This document shows positions 56,016-64,000 of a DNA stretch of 64,000 bases, piece after piece. Source of the stretch: Thiomonas arsenitoxydans (GTDB lineage: Bacteria > Pseudomonadota > Gammaproteobacteria > Burkholderiales > Burkholderiaceae_C); NCBI RefSeq assembly GCF_000253115.1, contig NC_014145.1, positions 3,492,096 to 3,556,095 of the forward strand. Reading direction: 5' to 3'. Made by a program: the position numbers and the translations under genes. The notes beneath the pieces were generated by a model, which was given only the letters and a program-made list of their open reading frames with translations, had not been told where the DNA came from and did not search any database. Each line of letters starts with the position of its first letter. The first letter of the stretch is position 1.

Positions 56016-56666
56016 TCAGTGCAACACAGCACCCGCTGGCACCTGCAGCCGCCCAGCTTGTCTGACGTCAACATCACTGTCGTGCGTCTTGGGCGGAGGC
56101 ATGCACGCGACCGCCCACCGCTCCCCGACCTCGAAGCCCGGGACGAGGCTCTCCGGCGAGTCTTCAAGGCGCTTGAACAATGCGACCATCTCCAGCGTGC
56201 GCGTCACGAACTCACCCCCAAGCGGCGCTTCATCGACCCGCTTACGAATGGCTCCCCACTGCGCGCTTTCCGGGTCTCCGACGGGCGGCCCGGACGTCAC
56301 GACGATGACTTGGGGCTTGTCGGCAATCGCGACGGCGATGTTCATTGAGCGCCGTGTTTCAACCGCTTCGAACAACCAGGCCTTTGCGACCGTGTTCAGC
56401 ATCGGCACGAGGCACACGACTTGCGTCGATGCGGCTTGCAGCGTGACGATTGCACACAGAAGACCATCACCATTGCCCGCAATGGCAAGGCCCTGACCCG
56501 TCGGCACGAGGCTGCTCTCAAACAGCCGCGCCACGCGGTCCGGTAGCTCGATAAACAGGGCGTGGCCGTCGTAATGGGGCCTTTGCTTCAGCGTCGTCAG
56601 TTCGGCGGCGAACTGCGACGGGTCGAGCAGCAGCCCTAAGCCGATGGAATTTCTCTTCGTAGGCAT
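56016..56666 (-). CDS. Conserved-looking hypothetical protein
   Basis: 216 residues from ATG 56666, preceded by AGGAG. Mixed alpha/beta composition (LFIELPDRVARLFESSLV; LLCAIVTLQAASTQVVCLVPMLN; NIAVAIADKPQVIVVTSGPPVGDP), with no signal peptide or membrane segment. I do not recognise a family. Its own terminators lie on both sides, so it is probably a single-gene transcript or read through from the gene at 56762. Confidence 0.65.
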   Translation of the reverse strand: MPTKRNSIGLGLLLDPSQFAAELTTLKQRPHYDGHALFIELPDRVARLFESSLVPTGQGLAIAGNGDGLLCAIVTLQAASTQVVCLVPMLNTVAKAWLFEAVETRRSMNIAVAIADKPQVIVVTSGPPVGDPESAQWGAIRKRVDEAPLGGEFVTRTLEMVALFKRLEDSPESLVPGFEVGERWAVACMPPPKTHDSDVDVRQAGRLQVPAGAVLH

Positions 56667-56718
56667 TTTTTCTCCTGGGTTGGATGGCCTGCTCTCGTGT
56701 AGCGACCGGCGCCCAGAC

Positions 56719-56743
56719 AAAAAAAGCGGGCCCGCAGGCCCGC
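56719..56743 (-). terminator. Intrinsic terminator between 56762 and 56016 genes
   Basis: Minus strand: seven-base arms GCGGGCC and GGCCCGC around a four-base loop (56743-56726), followed by seven U (56725-56719). Confidence 0.75.
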
Positions 56744-56761
56744 GAACAAAAGAAGGAAAAA

Positions 56762-57379
56762 TCAAGACGCCATCAAGCTCCGGTCTTTCCCGGCTGCATG
56801 CGCTGCCATGGCTTCATGTTCGTCATGCTGGATGGCCGCACGCTGCAACCAGCGCAGGATGTCCGGCAGGAGCGGCAACTCGGCCAGTTCCATCGCCCGA
56901 TTCTTGCCATAGACCATCACCAGGTAATGCCTGTACTCGTCGGTCAGGTCCGCGACGGAGTCCGGCACGAGCGCGCGCAGTTTCGGGTCCGTCAGCATCC
57001 GCGCAAATTCCCGTTCAATCGTGTCGGTCGGTGACTCGATGCGCGTGGCAAAGTCGCCGACCCGGATGTCGCCGGCGAGTAGCCGTGCGGTAATCGGAGG
57101 AATGGCCAGGTAGCGCGCGGCCTTCGTCATGAAGGCGCGGTCCCTGACCAGCCTGGAGGCATGACCGCGTTCGCAGCGTTCAAGCTCCTCCAGGCTGATG
57201 CCGAGGACGTGGGCCAAATGGTTGGCGTCATGCCGGCGCCGAGCCGCATCGTCGAGCACCCAGCCGATGAGCGGGCCGCCTGGGTGCTGGTAAAGCCGCA
57301 ACACGCGTTCGGCCGGGGTCTCCGGGGCGACGTATGCGGACGCGTCGAGCGGTGGATGGAGTGCTGCCTTGTGTTCCAT
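56762..57379 (-). CDS. Hypothetical protein with HTH-like segment
   Basis: 205 residues. Residues 50-70 (NHLAHVLGISLEELERCERG) resemble the core of an XRE-type helix-turn-helix. The rest is helical and rich in Leu and Arg (YLAIPPITARLLAGDIRVGDF; LPLLPDILRWLQRAAIQHDEHEAMAAHAAGKD). Divergent from the XRE-type gene at 57607, suggesting a regulatory pair, though this is inference from arrangement. Confidence 0.6.
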   Translation of the reverse strand: MEHKAALHPPLDASAYVAPETPAERVLRLYQHPGGPLIGWVLDDAARRRHDANHLAHVLGISLEELERCERGHASRLVRDRAFMTKAARYLAIPPITARLLAGDIRVGDFATRIESPTDTIEREFARMLTDPKLRALVPDSVADLTDEYRHYLVMVYGKNRAMELAELPLLPDILRWLQRAAIQHDEHEAMAAHAAGKDRSLMAS

Positions 57380-57606
57380 GGTGATGTCCTGTGTGCACGC
57401 AAATCCGTGCGCTTCCTATAGCGACCGTGGTTTCGCGGCATCACAGAGCGTATGGATGCGGAACCATCCACGCGCAACGTCAAGAGACTGGGCCAGCAGT
57501 AATCCGCGAGCTGGAGGCACCGACGCTTGGATGCTGGTGACTACACCTGAAAGGCCAGTCCTCTGGCGGTCGAAATCGACCCTCCAGAACCCCTCAGGAG
57601 TCACAT

Positions 57607-58248
57607 GTGAAAGTCAAGCAAGCCAGGAAAACCAAGGACCTCACCACCTGCACAGAAGTCAATCCCGCCGAGCCCCAAGTAGCAGAACCCGCACCTCATA
57701 AGCCTCACGCTCCCTGGAGCGGTGAGGTCAGCGAGACATTCGCCGTCCGGCCCGGTGGCCTGCTGATTGCTGCTCTCGTGCAGTGCGCCGCAGAGCGAGG
57801 CCAGTCCTTTCCGGAGATGTGTCGTGAACTGGGCTACAGCTACCCGTACCTGAACCTGCTGATGAGCGGGGTCCGACAGGTCAATCAGATTTCTGACGAC
57901 TTCGCTCGGGCGTGCGCAGCCTATCTGCGCGTGCCTCGCATGAGTATTTTGATGATGGCTGGACGCATCACGCAAGCCGACCTGATGGAACCGGGGCTGT
58001 ATGGCCCGCAGACCATTGAACCGGCGTTTCAAGTCCTGTCAAAGGACGCAGCCTGGGGACCGCTCGTGACCGGGGAACTCCGCGACGTTTCGATGGTGTC
58101 AAAGTACGCGCTGGTCAAGATGTACGAGAAGGCTGAAGGCAAGAAGCTGCTACCCGAAATGGACATCGCGGCGCTACAAACCGAAGTGGTCGCGATGCAG
58201 GCTCACATCAGCACGATAAGGGCAGAGCTCGCGGCGAAGAAAGAATAG
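57607..58248 (+). CDS. XRE-like helix-turn-helix protein
   Basis: 213 residues from GTG 57607, with CAGGAG six bases upstream. Residues 48-115 form an HTH region (LIAALVQCAAERGQSFPEMCRELGYSYPYLNLLMSGVRQVNQISDDFARACAAYLRVP) like domains in phage or plasmid regulators. The C-terminal 40 residues are probably coiled coil (LPEMDIAALQTEVVAMQAHISTIRAELAAKKE). Ends before a strong terminator. Confidence 0.7.
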   Translation: MKVKQARKTKDLTTCTEVNPAEPQVAEPAPHKPHAPWSGEVSETFAVRPGGLLIAALVQCAAERGQSFPEMCRELGYSYPYLNLLMSGVRQVNQISDDFARACAAYLRVPRMSILMMAGRITQADLMEPGLYGPQTIEPAFQVLSKDAAWGPLVTGELRDVSMVSKYALVKMYEKAEGKKLLPEMDIAALQTEVVAMQAHISTIRAELAAKKE

Positions 58249-58279
58249 AAACTGTCGCGCGGTCATTGAGCCCATTCAC

Positions 58280-58303
58280 GCCCCCGTACTGCGGGGGCTT
58301 TTT
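58280..58303 (+). terminator. Intrinsic terminator of the XRE-like gene
   Basis: GCCCCCG/CGGGGGC seven-base-pair stem with loop TACTG, then five U. It lies 32 bases after the stop. Confidence 0.85.
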
Positions 58304-58377
58304 GCATCCAATCCAGCGGCGGTGGTGCAGGTCGGCGGGGTGTACCGAGAAGCGCAGCGATGCGTGGCGGCCTTGCG

Positions 58378-58500
58378 TTACGGCCGGATGTGCGGCACGC
58401 TGCGCAGAGACCACGCATGGCGCAGCCAGGTTTTGCGGAGGTCGCGTGCCAGCACGCAGAGGGTCAGCGCGAGGGCCAGGATGGCAAGCCAATTCAACAT
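58378..58500 (-). CDS. Small single-pass membrane protein (40 residues)
   Basis: Starts at ATG 58500 with AGGA nine bases upstream. MLNWLAILALALTLCVLA is a plausible membrane segment, followed by a basic tail (RDLRKTWLRHAW). On the same strand as the gene at 58604 and 103 bases after it. Could be chance; homologues were not checked. Confidence 0.4.
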   Translation of the reverse strand: MLNWLAILALALTLCVLARDLRKTWLRHAWSLRSVPHIRP

Positions 58501-58603
58501 GTAGCAATGTCCTGGTGATGGTTGTCGGAACGGGTGGGGCTCTCGATTTGTCAGGGCATTATCAAATCAAACGTCCAGCGTGAACAGCCGCTGCCCCCAT
58601 GGT

Positions 58604-59269
58604 CTAGCGTCCACGGCGCTTGACAAAGCCCTTTGCCTGTAGCGCGCGCAGCAGACTTGCTTCCCCTTCGCCCTGCGTAGCTTCCCAGAAATCGGCCCAT
58701 AGCCGGTAGGTCTTTGTCGAGCGCACCTGTTCGTCCGGTGCCTTGCCATAGCGACCTGCGGCAACGGCTCGGGCGGCTTCTTGAACGGCCGCCAATGCCG
58801 ACCGCAAGGGGTCATCGGTCCCTTTGGCATTGGTTGGCATCTGTATTGCCGTGCTGTCGGTCTTCACGCCAGAGAGCGCATCCTGCAAAGCCCCTAACCT
58901 GGTCGCAGACACTGGCATTCCGGCACTGCGCGCAGCGGCTTCACGCACCAGCCGCTGCGCTTCCTCCAGCCGCCACCCAGGGTCGCGCTCCCTCACCTCA
59001 TCCTCCAGCCGTTGCCGTTCCGCAGCTTCCCGCGCGGGCCCGCAAATCTTGGCATCAATGAAGGCGAGCTCGTCGTCTGACATCTGCTCGCGTAGTGCGG
59101 CGGGGATGGATTCGGTGGTCACCGGCAGGCTGCCTACATAGACCTGCCGCGAGTAGCCGTGCGTGTTGCCGGCAGAGCCCTTGGGCACCCAGACGGAGCG
59201 GTAGAGAAGGGCGCGGGCTCGGCGGTGTTTGATGTGCATGGCGACGGCTCTGGTGACAAGTGATGCCAT
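58604..59269 (-). CDS. Hypothetical protein, island-type
   Basis: 221 residues (or from Met 59239). N-terminal basic section HIKHRRARALLYRSVWVPKGSAGNTHGYSRQVYVGSLP, then a long charged helical region (AREAAERQRLEDEVRERDPGWRLEEAQRLVREAAARS). No catalytic motif was recognised. Proteins of this style occur in proteobacterial genomic islands, but I cannot name a family. Confidence 0.6.
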   Translation of the reverse strand: MASLVTRAVAMHIKHRRARALLYRSVWVPKGSAGNTHGYSRQVYVGSLPVTTESIPAALREQMSDDELAFIDAKICGPAREAAERQRLEDEVRERDPGWRLEEAQRLVREAAARSAGMPVSATRLGALQDALSGVKTDSTAIQMPTNAKGTDDPLRSALAAVQEAARAVAAGRYGKAPDEQVRSTKTYRLWADFWEATQGEGEASLLRALQAKGFVKRRGR

Positions 59270-59450
59270 GTGTAGCCATCACCGTTCCACACGCCACCGT
59301 CGCAGGGTGACCCGGCGTATGGACCCAGCGGCACGAAGCCTGCCAACACGTCGGCACCGGGCCAATACCTCGTGGCATCGGCGTGGGTGCACCACGGAGA
59401 TAAACGCGGTGCCTACATGAAGTCCCAACTTCTCTGGACAGGACTTCACC

Positions 59451-59900
59451 ATGCCCGAGCTTCACACCGCCGCAGTCCCCAGCCGTCTCGTCACCCGTAA
59501 CGAATTTGGGGCCCTTTGCCCCGAACGGACCCTATCCGCAGAGGAACGAACCTCCGTCGCCTCCTTGCTGGGCCGCGCCATCCAGGCCGACCTACTCCCC
59601 GAGTCGTACTGCACGCGCTCAAAAAAGGAAATCCAAAGCCGTAACCATCACATCTATGACGTCCTGCTCGACGATGGACGGGTGACCGCTGTGGTTATCC
59701 TCACCCTTGATTTTTGGAAGCACCTGACCAAACTGCGCACCCGGATAGGCAAGGAGTACAACCTGCTAAAAGTCGGCGCGGATGGAGCGGTCGAGGTCAT
59801 CGACATTGATGTGCGTACGTGCGCCAAGCGCGCGAAAAATGCCACGGCATGGGGCGCTTTACTCAAGGGGCAAGACAAAGACACGTGGCCCCTAAAATAA
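59451..59900 (+). CDS. Hypothetical protein
   Basis: 149 residues from ATG 59451. Soluble alpha/beta composition (HIYDVLLDDGRVTAVVILTLDFWKHLTKLRTRIGKEYNLLKV), no signal peptide. Function not recognised. It lies 59 bases upstream of the GHKL ATPase gene on the same strand and may belong to the same unit. Confidence 0.6.
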   Translation: MPELHTAAVPSRLVTRNEFGALCPERTLSAEERTSVASLLGRAIQADLLPESYCTRSKKEIQSRNHHIYDVLLDDGRVTAVVILTLDFWKHLTKLRTRIGKEYNLLKVGADGAVEVIDIDVRTCAKRAKNATAWGALLKGQDKDTWPLK

Positions 59901-59959
59901 GACCTGTTGCCATATCACGCTAGTGACGCGTGTGCAAAAAGAGAAGGCTGACGCGACGC

Positions 59960-60883
59960 ATGATTTGGAAGATTCTTTTTCCCGTGGAGAGGGCCGTCCT
60001 CCTACCTCTTATCTTCAACGCAGAGACGATGCTTCCGTTTTTGGCCGAGGTCGTCGACGAGCAGCGTGACGCAAAGTGTTCAAAGGTCATTTTCGACTTC
60101 AGCAGGTTGACCTTCGTCGAACCGGTTGGTGTCGTTGTCTTATCAAATGTTATTGAGTATTTCAAAACGCTGGGTTGCAAGGTCAGCTTCAAGAACCATG
60201 CGACGGAGACTGCAGGAACGAAGTTCCTCGATGACTCCCTTTTCTTCGAGCGGTATCTTGGCAAGAGGATATTTGGTGGCTCCGTTCGCTCTACCACCAT
60301 GCCGCTCAGGCTCATACATAGCGAACAGGCTCAGGCGTATTTGCTGAGCGACGTTATGCCGTGGGTTGGTCAGCGTGTGGGAATGAGGCCAGAGTCGCTC
60401 GATGGCGTTCGCGTTTCGCTCGAGGAGGTTCTTCACAACGTGCAAGACCACTCTGGGGTACGCATCGGGTGCACTTTCGCGCAGTACTTTCCGAAAAAAA
60501 ATCAAATCCAGATAGCCATTTCCGACTTCGGTGCCGGAATTCCGCGCGTAGTACGAACGAGAGAGCCGAGCGCTAGTGACTCTGCGGCACTTCGCCTGGC
60601 ATGCCAAGAGGGCTTCACAACGAAGAGCAATGTGCAGAACCGAGGGGCGGGTTTGCCCACTCTCATCAAGTACGTCACTCAGAACAATGGAGGCAATGTG
60701 CTCATTGTTTCCGCCCGTGGGAGCCTGTCCGCGGTTCCGAACCCTGCCGGCCCTCCCCCATATAAAATTACGGCACGAGCCACAGGGGGGGGCTACCCGG
60801 GAACGTTGGTTCGAGTGACGCTTAGAACAGATACGCTAGAGCGGGTCGCATCGGACGCAGAAGTGGAGCCGTTCTCATGGTAG
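59960..60883 (+). CDS. GHKL-type ATPase with N-terminal STAS-like region
   Basis: 307 residues from ATG 59960 (GTG 59930 possible). Residues 1-110 resemble a STAS-like sheet/helix domain (KVIFDFSRLTFVEPVGVVVLSNVIEYFKTLG). The C-terminal half has GHKL ATPase boxes: N-box LEEVLHNVQDHSG (near 154), G1 DFGAGIP (near 189) and G2 NRGAGLPTL (near 229). No His-kinase phosphorylation domain is seen, so this resembles anti-sigma-type or standalone HATPase proteins. It overlaps the STAS-like gene by seven bases. Confidence 0.8.
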   Translation: MIWKILFPVERAVLLPLIFNAETMLPFLAEVVDEQRDAKCSKVIFDFSRLTFVEPVGVVVLSNVIEYFKTLGCKVSFKNHATETAGTKFLDDSLFFERYLGKRIFGGSVRSTTMPLRLIHSEQAQAYLLSDVMPWVGQRVGMRPESLDGVRVSLEEVLHNVQDHSGVRIGCTFAQYFPKKNQIQIAISDFGAGIPRVVRTREPSASDSAALRLACQEGFTTKSNVQNRGAGLPTLIKYVTQNNGGNVLIVSARGSLSAVPNPAGPPPYKITARATGGGYPGTLVRVTLRTDTLERVASDAEVEPFSW

Positions 60884-61179
60884 TGAAGGTTATGGACCAT
60901 GTGAGGACCGCATCCTCCTACGAGGATGGAGATGTCATCTTTCGTCTCATCCTTCCACCGGTAATGGAAGGACAGCGCGTTGAAGTCGATTTCACGGGCA
61001 TTACGTCAGTGCCATCTGCGTTTGTAAATGCTGCATTTGTCCGCTTGCTGGAACAGGTTTCTCTGGAGCGGGCCCGGGAAGTGCTGACTTTCGTCCAGTC
61101 AACCCGGCAAATAAATGAGCTTATTCGAAGTCGCTTCGAATTTGTGGAGCAAGAAAAGAAGCGGTTGGCCGGGGTATGA
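60877..61179 (+). CDS. STAS-like protein (DUF4325)
   Basis: 100 residues: RVEVDFTGITSVPSAFVNAAFVRLLEQV is the diagnostic STAS-like DUF4325 segment. Its tight coupling to the HATPase gene suggests a switch in which ATPase and STAS-like partner bind each other, as in SpoIIAB/SpoIIAA pairs. Such pairs are widespread in islands; function unknown. It ends in ATGA, which may start a degraded downstream frame. Confidence 0.78.
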   Translation: MVVKVMDHVRTASSYEDGDVIFRLILPPVMEGQRVEVDFTGITSVPSAFVNAAFVRLLEQVSLERAREVLTFVQSTRQINELIRSRFEFVEQEKKRLAGV

Positions 61180-61496
61180 GTACCCCAGGCATGTCCACGG
61201 GCAAGAAGGTCGACTACCTGGTTGCTCTTCGTGTTGGGTGCGGATTCTCTAGCTGCGGTGGCACACCCATTGTAAGTACGGCGAGCCTGAAAGATTCATC
61301 GACGGCGCATGGTCAGCGAAGGTCCGCGCGCAACCTATTGGGTGAGGGCAGGCGCCGCCGCGCTAGGACGCTGTGTGGCCGGCTCCAATGGGCCGACGTC
61401 AATGGCGCGTTGAACCGCAGCAATCCACAGCGCATCGCTTGCCTCTTGGCCAAGTTGTTGCGAGTGGAATGTTGACAGCTATGGAACAGGACCGGC
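61180..61496. other. Intergenic stretch, no secure gene
   Basis: A 99-codon plus-strand frame starts at 61176 within the STAS-like stop (ATGA), which would be good coupling. Its composition (Arg/Ser-rich, no fold pattern) does not look like a real protein. It may be the remnant of a third gene of the GHKL-STAS unit. Confidence 0.35.
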
Positions 61497-62651
61497 TCAA
61501 ATGAAGCTAGCTCCCTGCGCGTCGAGTAAGGCGCTGTAATTTCCAAGATGATGCTGCCACAAGGAATCCGCGTTTTCTTCATCTGGTGCAGGCACTGCCT
61601 CAAGTGAGTACAGTTTTCCGCACTGCACATAGTTCAGGTACGGGGTAGCATTGTTCACGCTTGGGCCTTGAGCCAGGTAGCTGGTGTCGATGTTCTGACC
61701 GAGGTAACCTGCTGCAGCCTCTGCCCCATGCTTTACGACATCGGCGAGGCCGTCTCGCAGAGTGGCTACTGAGGACTCCACGCACGCGGCTACCGTTTTC
61801 AGTATGGCGTTCTTCCGTGCGAGCCAACTGTCAATCGGGTTGTTGATGACCTCATCGGGAAGGTCCAGTGCCAATGGAGTTTGCGGGACCCAGTCCCGCG
61901 AATTGTTGACGCAAATGGCCAAGCCGATGTTCCCGGCAGCTTGCGCAAAGTCGTGCCCATACTGCCAATTGCCTGGTTTTGGTTGCGCAAACACATAGGA
62001 CTTGTAGTTGAACTCTTTAGTCTCCAGTGCGTGTGCTAGCGCGTCAGTTCCTCCGCTGCTATGCAGCAACAGCGAGTGCAACAGCGTCGCAATGGCCGCT
62101 CCTTGGCTATGACCGCAGATTAGTATGTTGCAACCCCGAGGGAGTTGCTGAAGCTTCTTCAGAATGCCAATGTCTTTGTGATACAGCAGAACCAGCGCAC
62201 TCCATAAAAACCCCAAATGGACGCCCGATTTTTCGGAATTGCTTGGTTTCACCGTCGCGTACGACAGGTTGCCCAACGGCGGACCGGCCGCAGTTAGGGG
62301 AAAGGATGCATTGCACTGCACGGTCGTTGCCAAGGCATCGTCCAGCATGCTGGAAACAGTCCCAACCGTGCCCCGGATGACGATTGCGTAGGAACCGGAT
62401 GCGCCGGTGCTCGCACTATTGCGCCAACCGGCCCATGCATTGTTGAAGGGGCCAACACCATCTTGCGTTCCACCGAATCGCGATGGTTCGGGCGATGCAG
62501 GGTTCTGCGTCAGGCTCGCGAAATCGAGCGTCCACGACGTAGGAGGGGGCGGGAGAGGGGCGGGAGCAGGCAGTCCGTTCCCGTTGAGCTGCATGCACAG
62601 ATTCAATGCATCGCGCGCTTCTTGAAACTGATAGCCGGAAGAAAATGCCAT
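61497..62651 (-). CDS. Class-3-lipase-like hydrolase
   Basis: 384 residues from ATG 62651. Nucleophile elbow ICGHSQGAAIATLLHSLLLHS (near residue 180), preceded by SYAIVIRGTVGTVSSMLDD and VHLGFLWSALVLLYHKDI, as in lipase class 3 proteins. A likely Asp and His follow in NSRDWVPQTP and near the C-terminus (WQHHLGNYSAL). No secretion signal is seen, so it may act in the cytoplasm or be delivered otherwise. Convergent with the GHKL-STAS genes. Confidence 0.72.
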   Translation of the reverse strand: MAFSSGYQFQEARDALNLCMQLNGNGLPAPAPLPPPPTSWTLDFASLTQNPASPEPSRFGGTQDGVGPFNNAWAGWRNSASTGASGSYAIVIRGTVGTVSSMLDDALATTVQCNASFPLTAAGPPLGNLSYATVKPSNSEKSGVHLGFLWSALVLLYHKDIGILKKLQQLPRGCNILICGHSQGAAIATLLHSLLLHSSGGTDALAHALETKEFNYKSYVFAQPKPGNWQYGHDFAQAAGNIGLAICVNNSRDWVPQTPLALDLPDEVINNPIDSWLARKNAILKTVAACVESSVATLRDGLADVVKHGAEAAAGYLGQNIDTSYLAQGPSVNNATPYLNYVQCGKLYSLEAVPAPDEENADSLWQHHLGNYSALLDAQGASFI

Positions 62652-63239
62652 AGCGTGACCCCTTGTCCAGTGCGCATCGGCGCCCGCATTAACCGAACAA
62701 TGTCGCGGAAATGGCTGCAACATGGTCCTTGACTAGTGGGCTTTTACAGCCACAAGTTATAGGAAAAGAGTACATCTCTCGGCAAGGATTAACAAACCTA
62801 AGAGTGTTTCGGATTGTGTGGGGAGATGTGAACCGATGGAGCGCGCATCCAGCGGAATCCAAATCTCGGTGAGGATGGTGTCCAGAGCATAAATTTTTGG
62901 TCAACCTATGCTTTTCTGCTATCCGCTGGGCCAGGAATTGCTTCACAAATCGGGGGACAAAAATCAGCTAACGGCACATACTGCGCCGAGGAGTCTTCGT
63001 ATTGCGCGACAGATTGCAGTTGCTGAAGCGCAGATGAATCGTGTCTGTCGACGGTAGTCAATGCCAATTGTTTGGCTTGGTCTGAAGTCTGAAGTCTGAA
63101 GTCATAGCGCGTGCCTTACCGGCCACAACGACCAACGAGGGGGTAAGTGCGACGAGCGGAAATGAACGGCAAATTTTCATGGGCTCCCAATAGAATTCCC
63201 GGCATGAACTGACCACCCACCGCGGGCGCCACGCCCGCC
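62652..63239. other. 588-base stretch without supported gene
   Basis: No open frame with a recognisable family was found on either strand. It contains the TCTGAAG tandem repeat at 63081-63103. Confidence 0.4.
63081..63103. repeat. TCTGAAG tandem repeat, three copies
   Basis: Three consecutive seven-base units followed by TC. Too short for a clear role; probably replication slippage. Confidence 0.6.
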
Positions 63240-63295
63240 GACCTCAACTTGAAGCGCACGACACAGGGTTCGTGCGTCCGCAAAAAGTTGAGGTC
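63240..63295 (+). promoter_or_regulatory. Long hairpin covering the ribosome-binding site of the 63299 gene
   Basis: GACCTCAACTT (63240-63250) pairs perfectly with AAGTTGAGGTC (63285-63295), and a nested CGCACGA/TCGTGCG stem lies between. The 3' arm contains the GAGG Shine-Dalgarno sequence, so the folded form would hide it. Confidence 0.6.
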
Positions 63296-63298
63296 AAC

Positions 63299-63511
63299 AT
63301 GCAAAACCAGTACGAAGCCGCGCGCGAACTCCTCGCCGCCGGCGCCTTCATCGAGCAGGTCTCGGACGCTCCGCTCGCCTACCGCATCCGACTCGGTAGT
63401 GATTCGGCCCCGTTGCCGGCCGGGCTCTTCCAGCAGCTGCTTGCCCACAAGCAGATACGCCAGAGCTGCAGGGTGAGTGGGAGGATGCGGTACGTAATCG
63501 TCGAGGTGTGA
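63299..63511 (+). CDS. Small hypothetical protein (70 residues)
   Basis: ATG 63299 with GAGG six to nine bases upstream, inside the hairpin listed above. Sequence AARELLAAGAFIEQVSDAPLAYRIRLGSDSAPLPAGLFQQLLAHKQIR then a beta-like end (RVSGRMRYVIVEV). No family recognised. The structured leader suggests tight control of translation. Confidence 0.55.
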   Translation: MQNQYEAARELLAAGAFIEQVSDAPLAYRIRLGSDSAPLPAGLFQQLLAHKQIRQSCRVSGRMRYVIVEV

Positions 63512-63536
63512 GGGGAGGCGCTGAGGCCGAGAACGC

Positions 63537-63820
63537 TCACTCCATTGGCCGGTACACCTCAACCAGCGCTAGGTGGCGCTCCAGGTGCTCGCCCATGTAC
63601 CGGCCAAATTTCCCCTCATCCTCAAGCCGTAGCTGACTGGCATTGAGGACGCGCCCACTCTTCTTTGTAGTTCAAGCTGCGTCACCTCTTGGCGAACACG
63701 CGGATGGATTGGGCGGAAGCCCTCGCGTGACGGGTCAAAGCTCAGCTGGTAGCCGTCGAAAAGCTTGTCGACGTGGGCAACGAGAAGCAATCCGTTCATT
63801 GGGTCGATAGCAATTGGCAC
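63537..63820 (-). pseudogene. HNH-endonuclease-like fragment, frameshifted
   Basis: NGLLLVAHVDKLFDGYQLSFDP resembles the region after the HNH core in many HNH endonucleases (NGLLL-x-H-x-D-x-LFD). A C-terminal continuation (NASQLRLEDEGKFGRYMGEHLERH to a stop at 63537) is in a different frame, with the shift near 63655-63665. The upstream part carrying the HNH core is missing too, so this is a remnant. Confidence 0.55.
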
Positions 63821-64000
63821 TTGTAGCAGAAACGGCTGCGGCGCAATGGCTAAAGTGGGACCTGCGCGCAGAAAAGGCGCCGTCTGACTGGCAACTTGAG
63901 TACGAGTCCGCTTAGCCCGGCGAAAGACCCCTTGCCCAAGTCAGCGCCTCATCGATGTCAAGCCGGAGGCTTGCATACGTGTTGCGTAGCAGACTATCCG
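63821..64000. other. Window edge, no gene called
   Basis: A short plus-strand frame ending near 63914 (WLKWDLRAEKAPSDWQLEYESA) has a protein-like look but no start within reach, so it is left uncalled. Confidence 0.3.

Noticed and set aside
55565..56065. 166-codon plus-strand frame overlapping the HTH gene
   Set aside because: Overlaps the better-supported HTH protein and a terminator hairpin; no recognisable domain.
61176..61475. 99-codon frame coupled to the STAS-like gene
   Set aside because: Starts with a good ATGA overlap, but the sequence lacks any fold-like pattern. Kept only as a possible remnant.
63116..63562. 148-codon minus-strand frame
   Set aside because: Opposite the small gene with a clear ribosome-binding site and across the structured leader; no motif.

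Overview
The window is high-GC DNA (lower after about 55.25 kb) from a heterotrophic or mixotrophic betaproteobacterium, probably Burkholderiales. The gene families and codon use fit that group, but nothing here fixes the genus. Almost everything up to 55 kb concerns scavenging nitrogen: nitrate, pyrimidines, ureides or amides, and guanidino compounds. No rRNA, tRNA or CRISPR array was seen.

Region 1 (1-10.0 kb, leftward) is an assimilatory nitrate operon: nrtA-nrtB-nrtD-nirB-nirD-nasA. NasA runs off the left edge. The operon has a sigma-54 type promoter and a leader with ANTAR-type hairpins and an intrinsic terminator. Upstream lie the ANTAR regulator NasT and a CbiX/SirB-type chelatase that could make siroheme for NirB. 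Region 2 (10.3-12.0 kb) is a scar: a 5'-truncated IS630-type transposase, an orphan VapC toxin and a short gene remnant.

Region 3 (12.0-22.5 kb) has two divergent units with sigma-54 type promoters. Leftward are tandem NMT1-type binding proteins, a permease, an IPNS-like oxygenase and a Tsx-like porin. Rightward are a Rieske oxygenase, the matching ABC ATPase and an 8-oxoguanine-deaminase-like amidohydrolase, followed by two broken genes. Region 4 (22.5-32.9 kb, leftward) is reductive pyrimidine catabolism: preT-preA-dihydropyrimidinase-carbamoyl amidohydrolase, then an NMT1-type ABC transporter and a RutR-like TetR regulator. RutR-like palindromes sit at both of its sigma-54 type promoters.

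Region 5 (33.2-49.7 kb) centres on a divergent sigma-54 type promoter pair at 42.9-43.1 kb. Leftward are a 5-FCL-like protein, a BMP/YufNOPQ-type ABC transporter, formamidase, two isochorismatase-type amidohydrolases and a frameshifted amidohydrolase. Rightward are atzG-atzE-atzH and a GntR regulator, then a third sigma-54 type unit (NMT1 transporter plus alpha/beta hydrolase). The palindrome TCTTG-N4-CAAGA overlaps the predicted start sites of two of these promoters and is the likely GntR operator.

Region 6 (49.8-55.3 kb) is the most striking. A sigma-54 type promoter and a ykkC/guanidine-I riboswitch precede a binding protein, a membrane di-iron desaturase-like enzyme, two SDR dehydrogenases, a DMT transporter and a creatininase. 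The creatininase loses its C-terminus where composition changes abruptly.

Region 7 (55.3-64 kb) looks like the start of a genomic island: HTH proteins, unknown proteins, a GHKL ATPase with a STAS-like partner, a lipase-like hydrolase, a structured leader and a decayed HNH gene. No integrase is visible.
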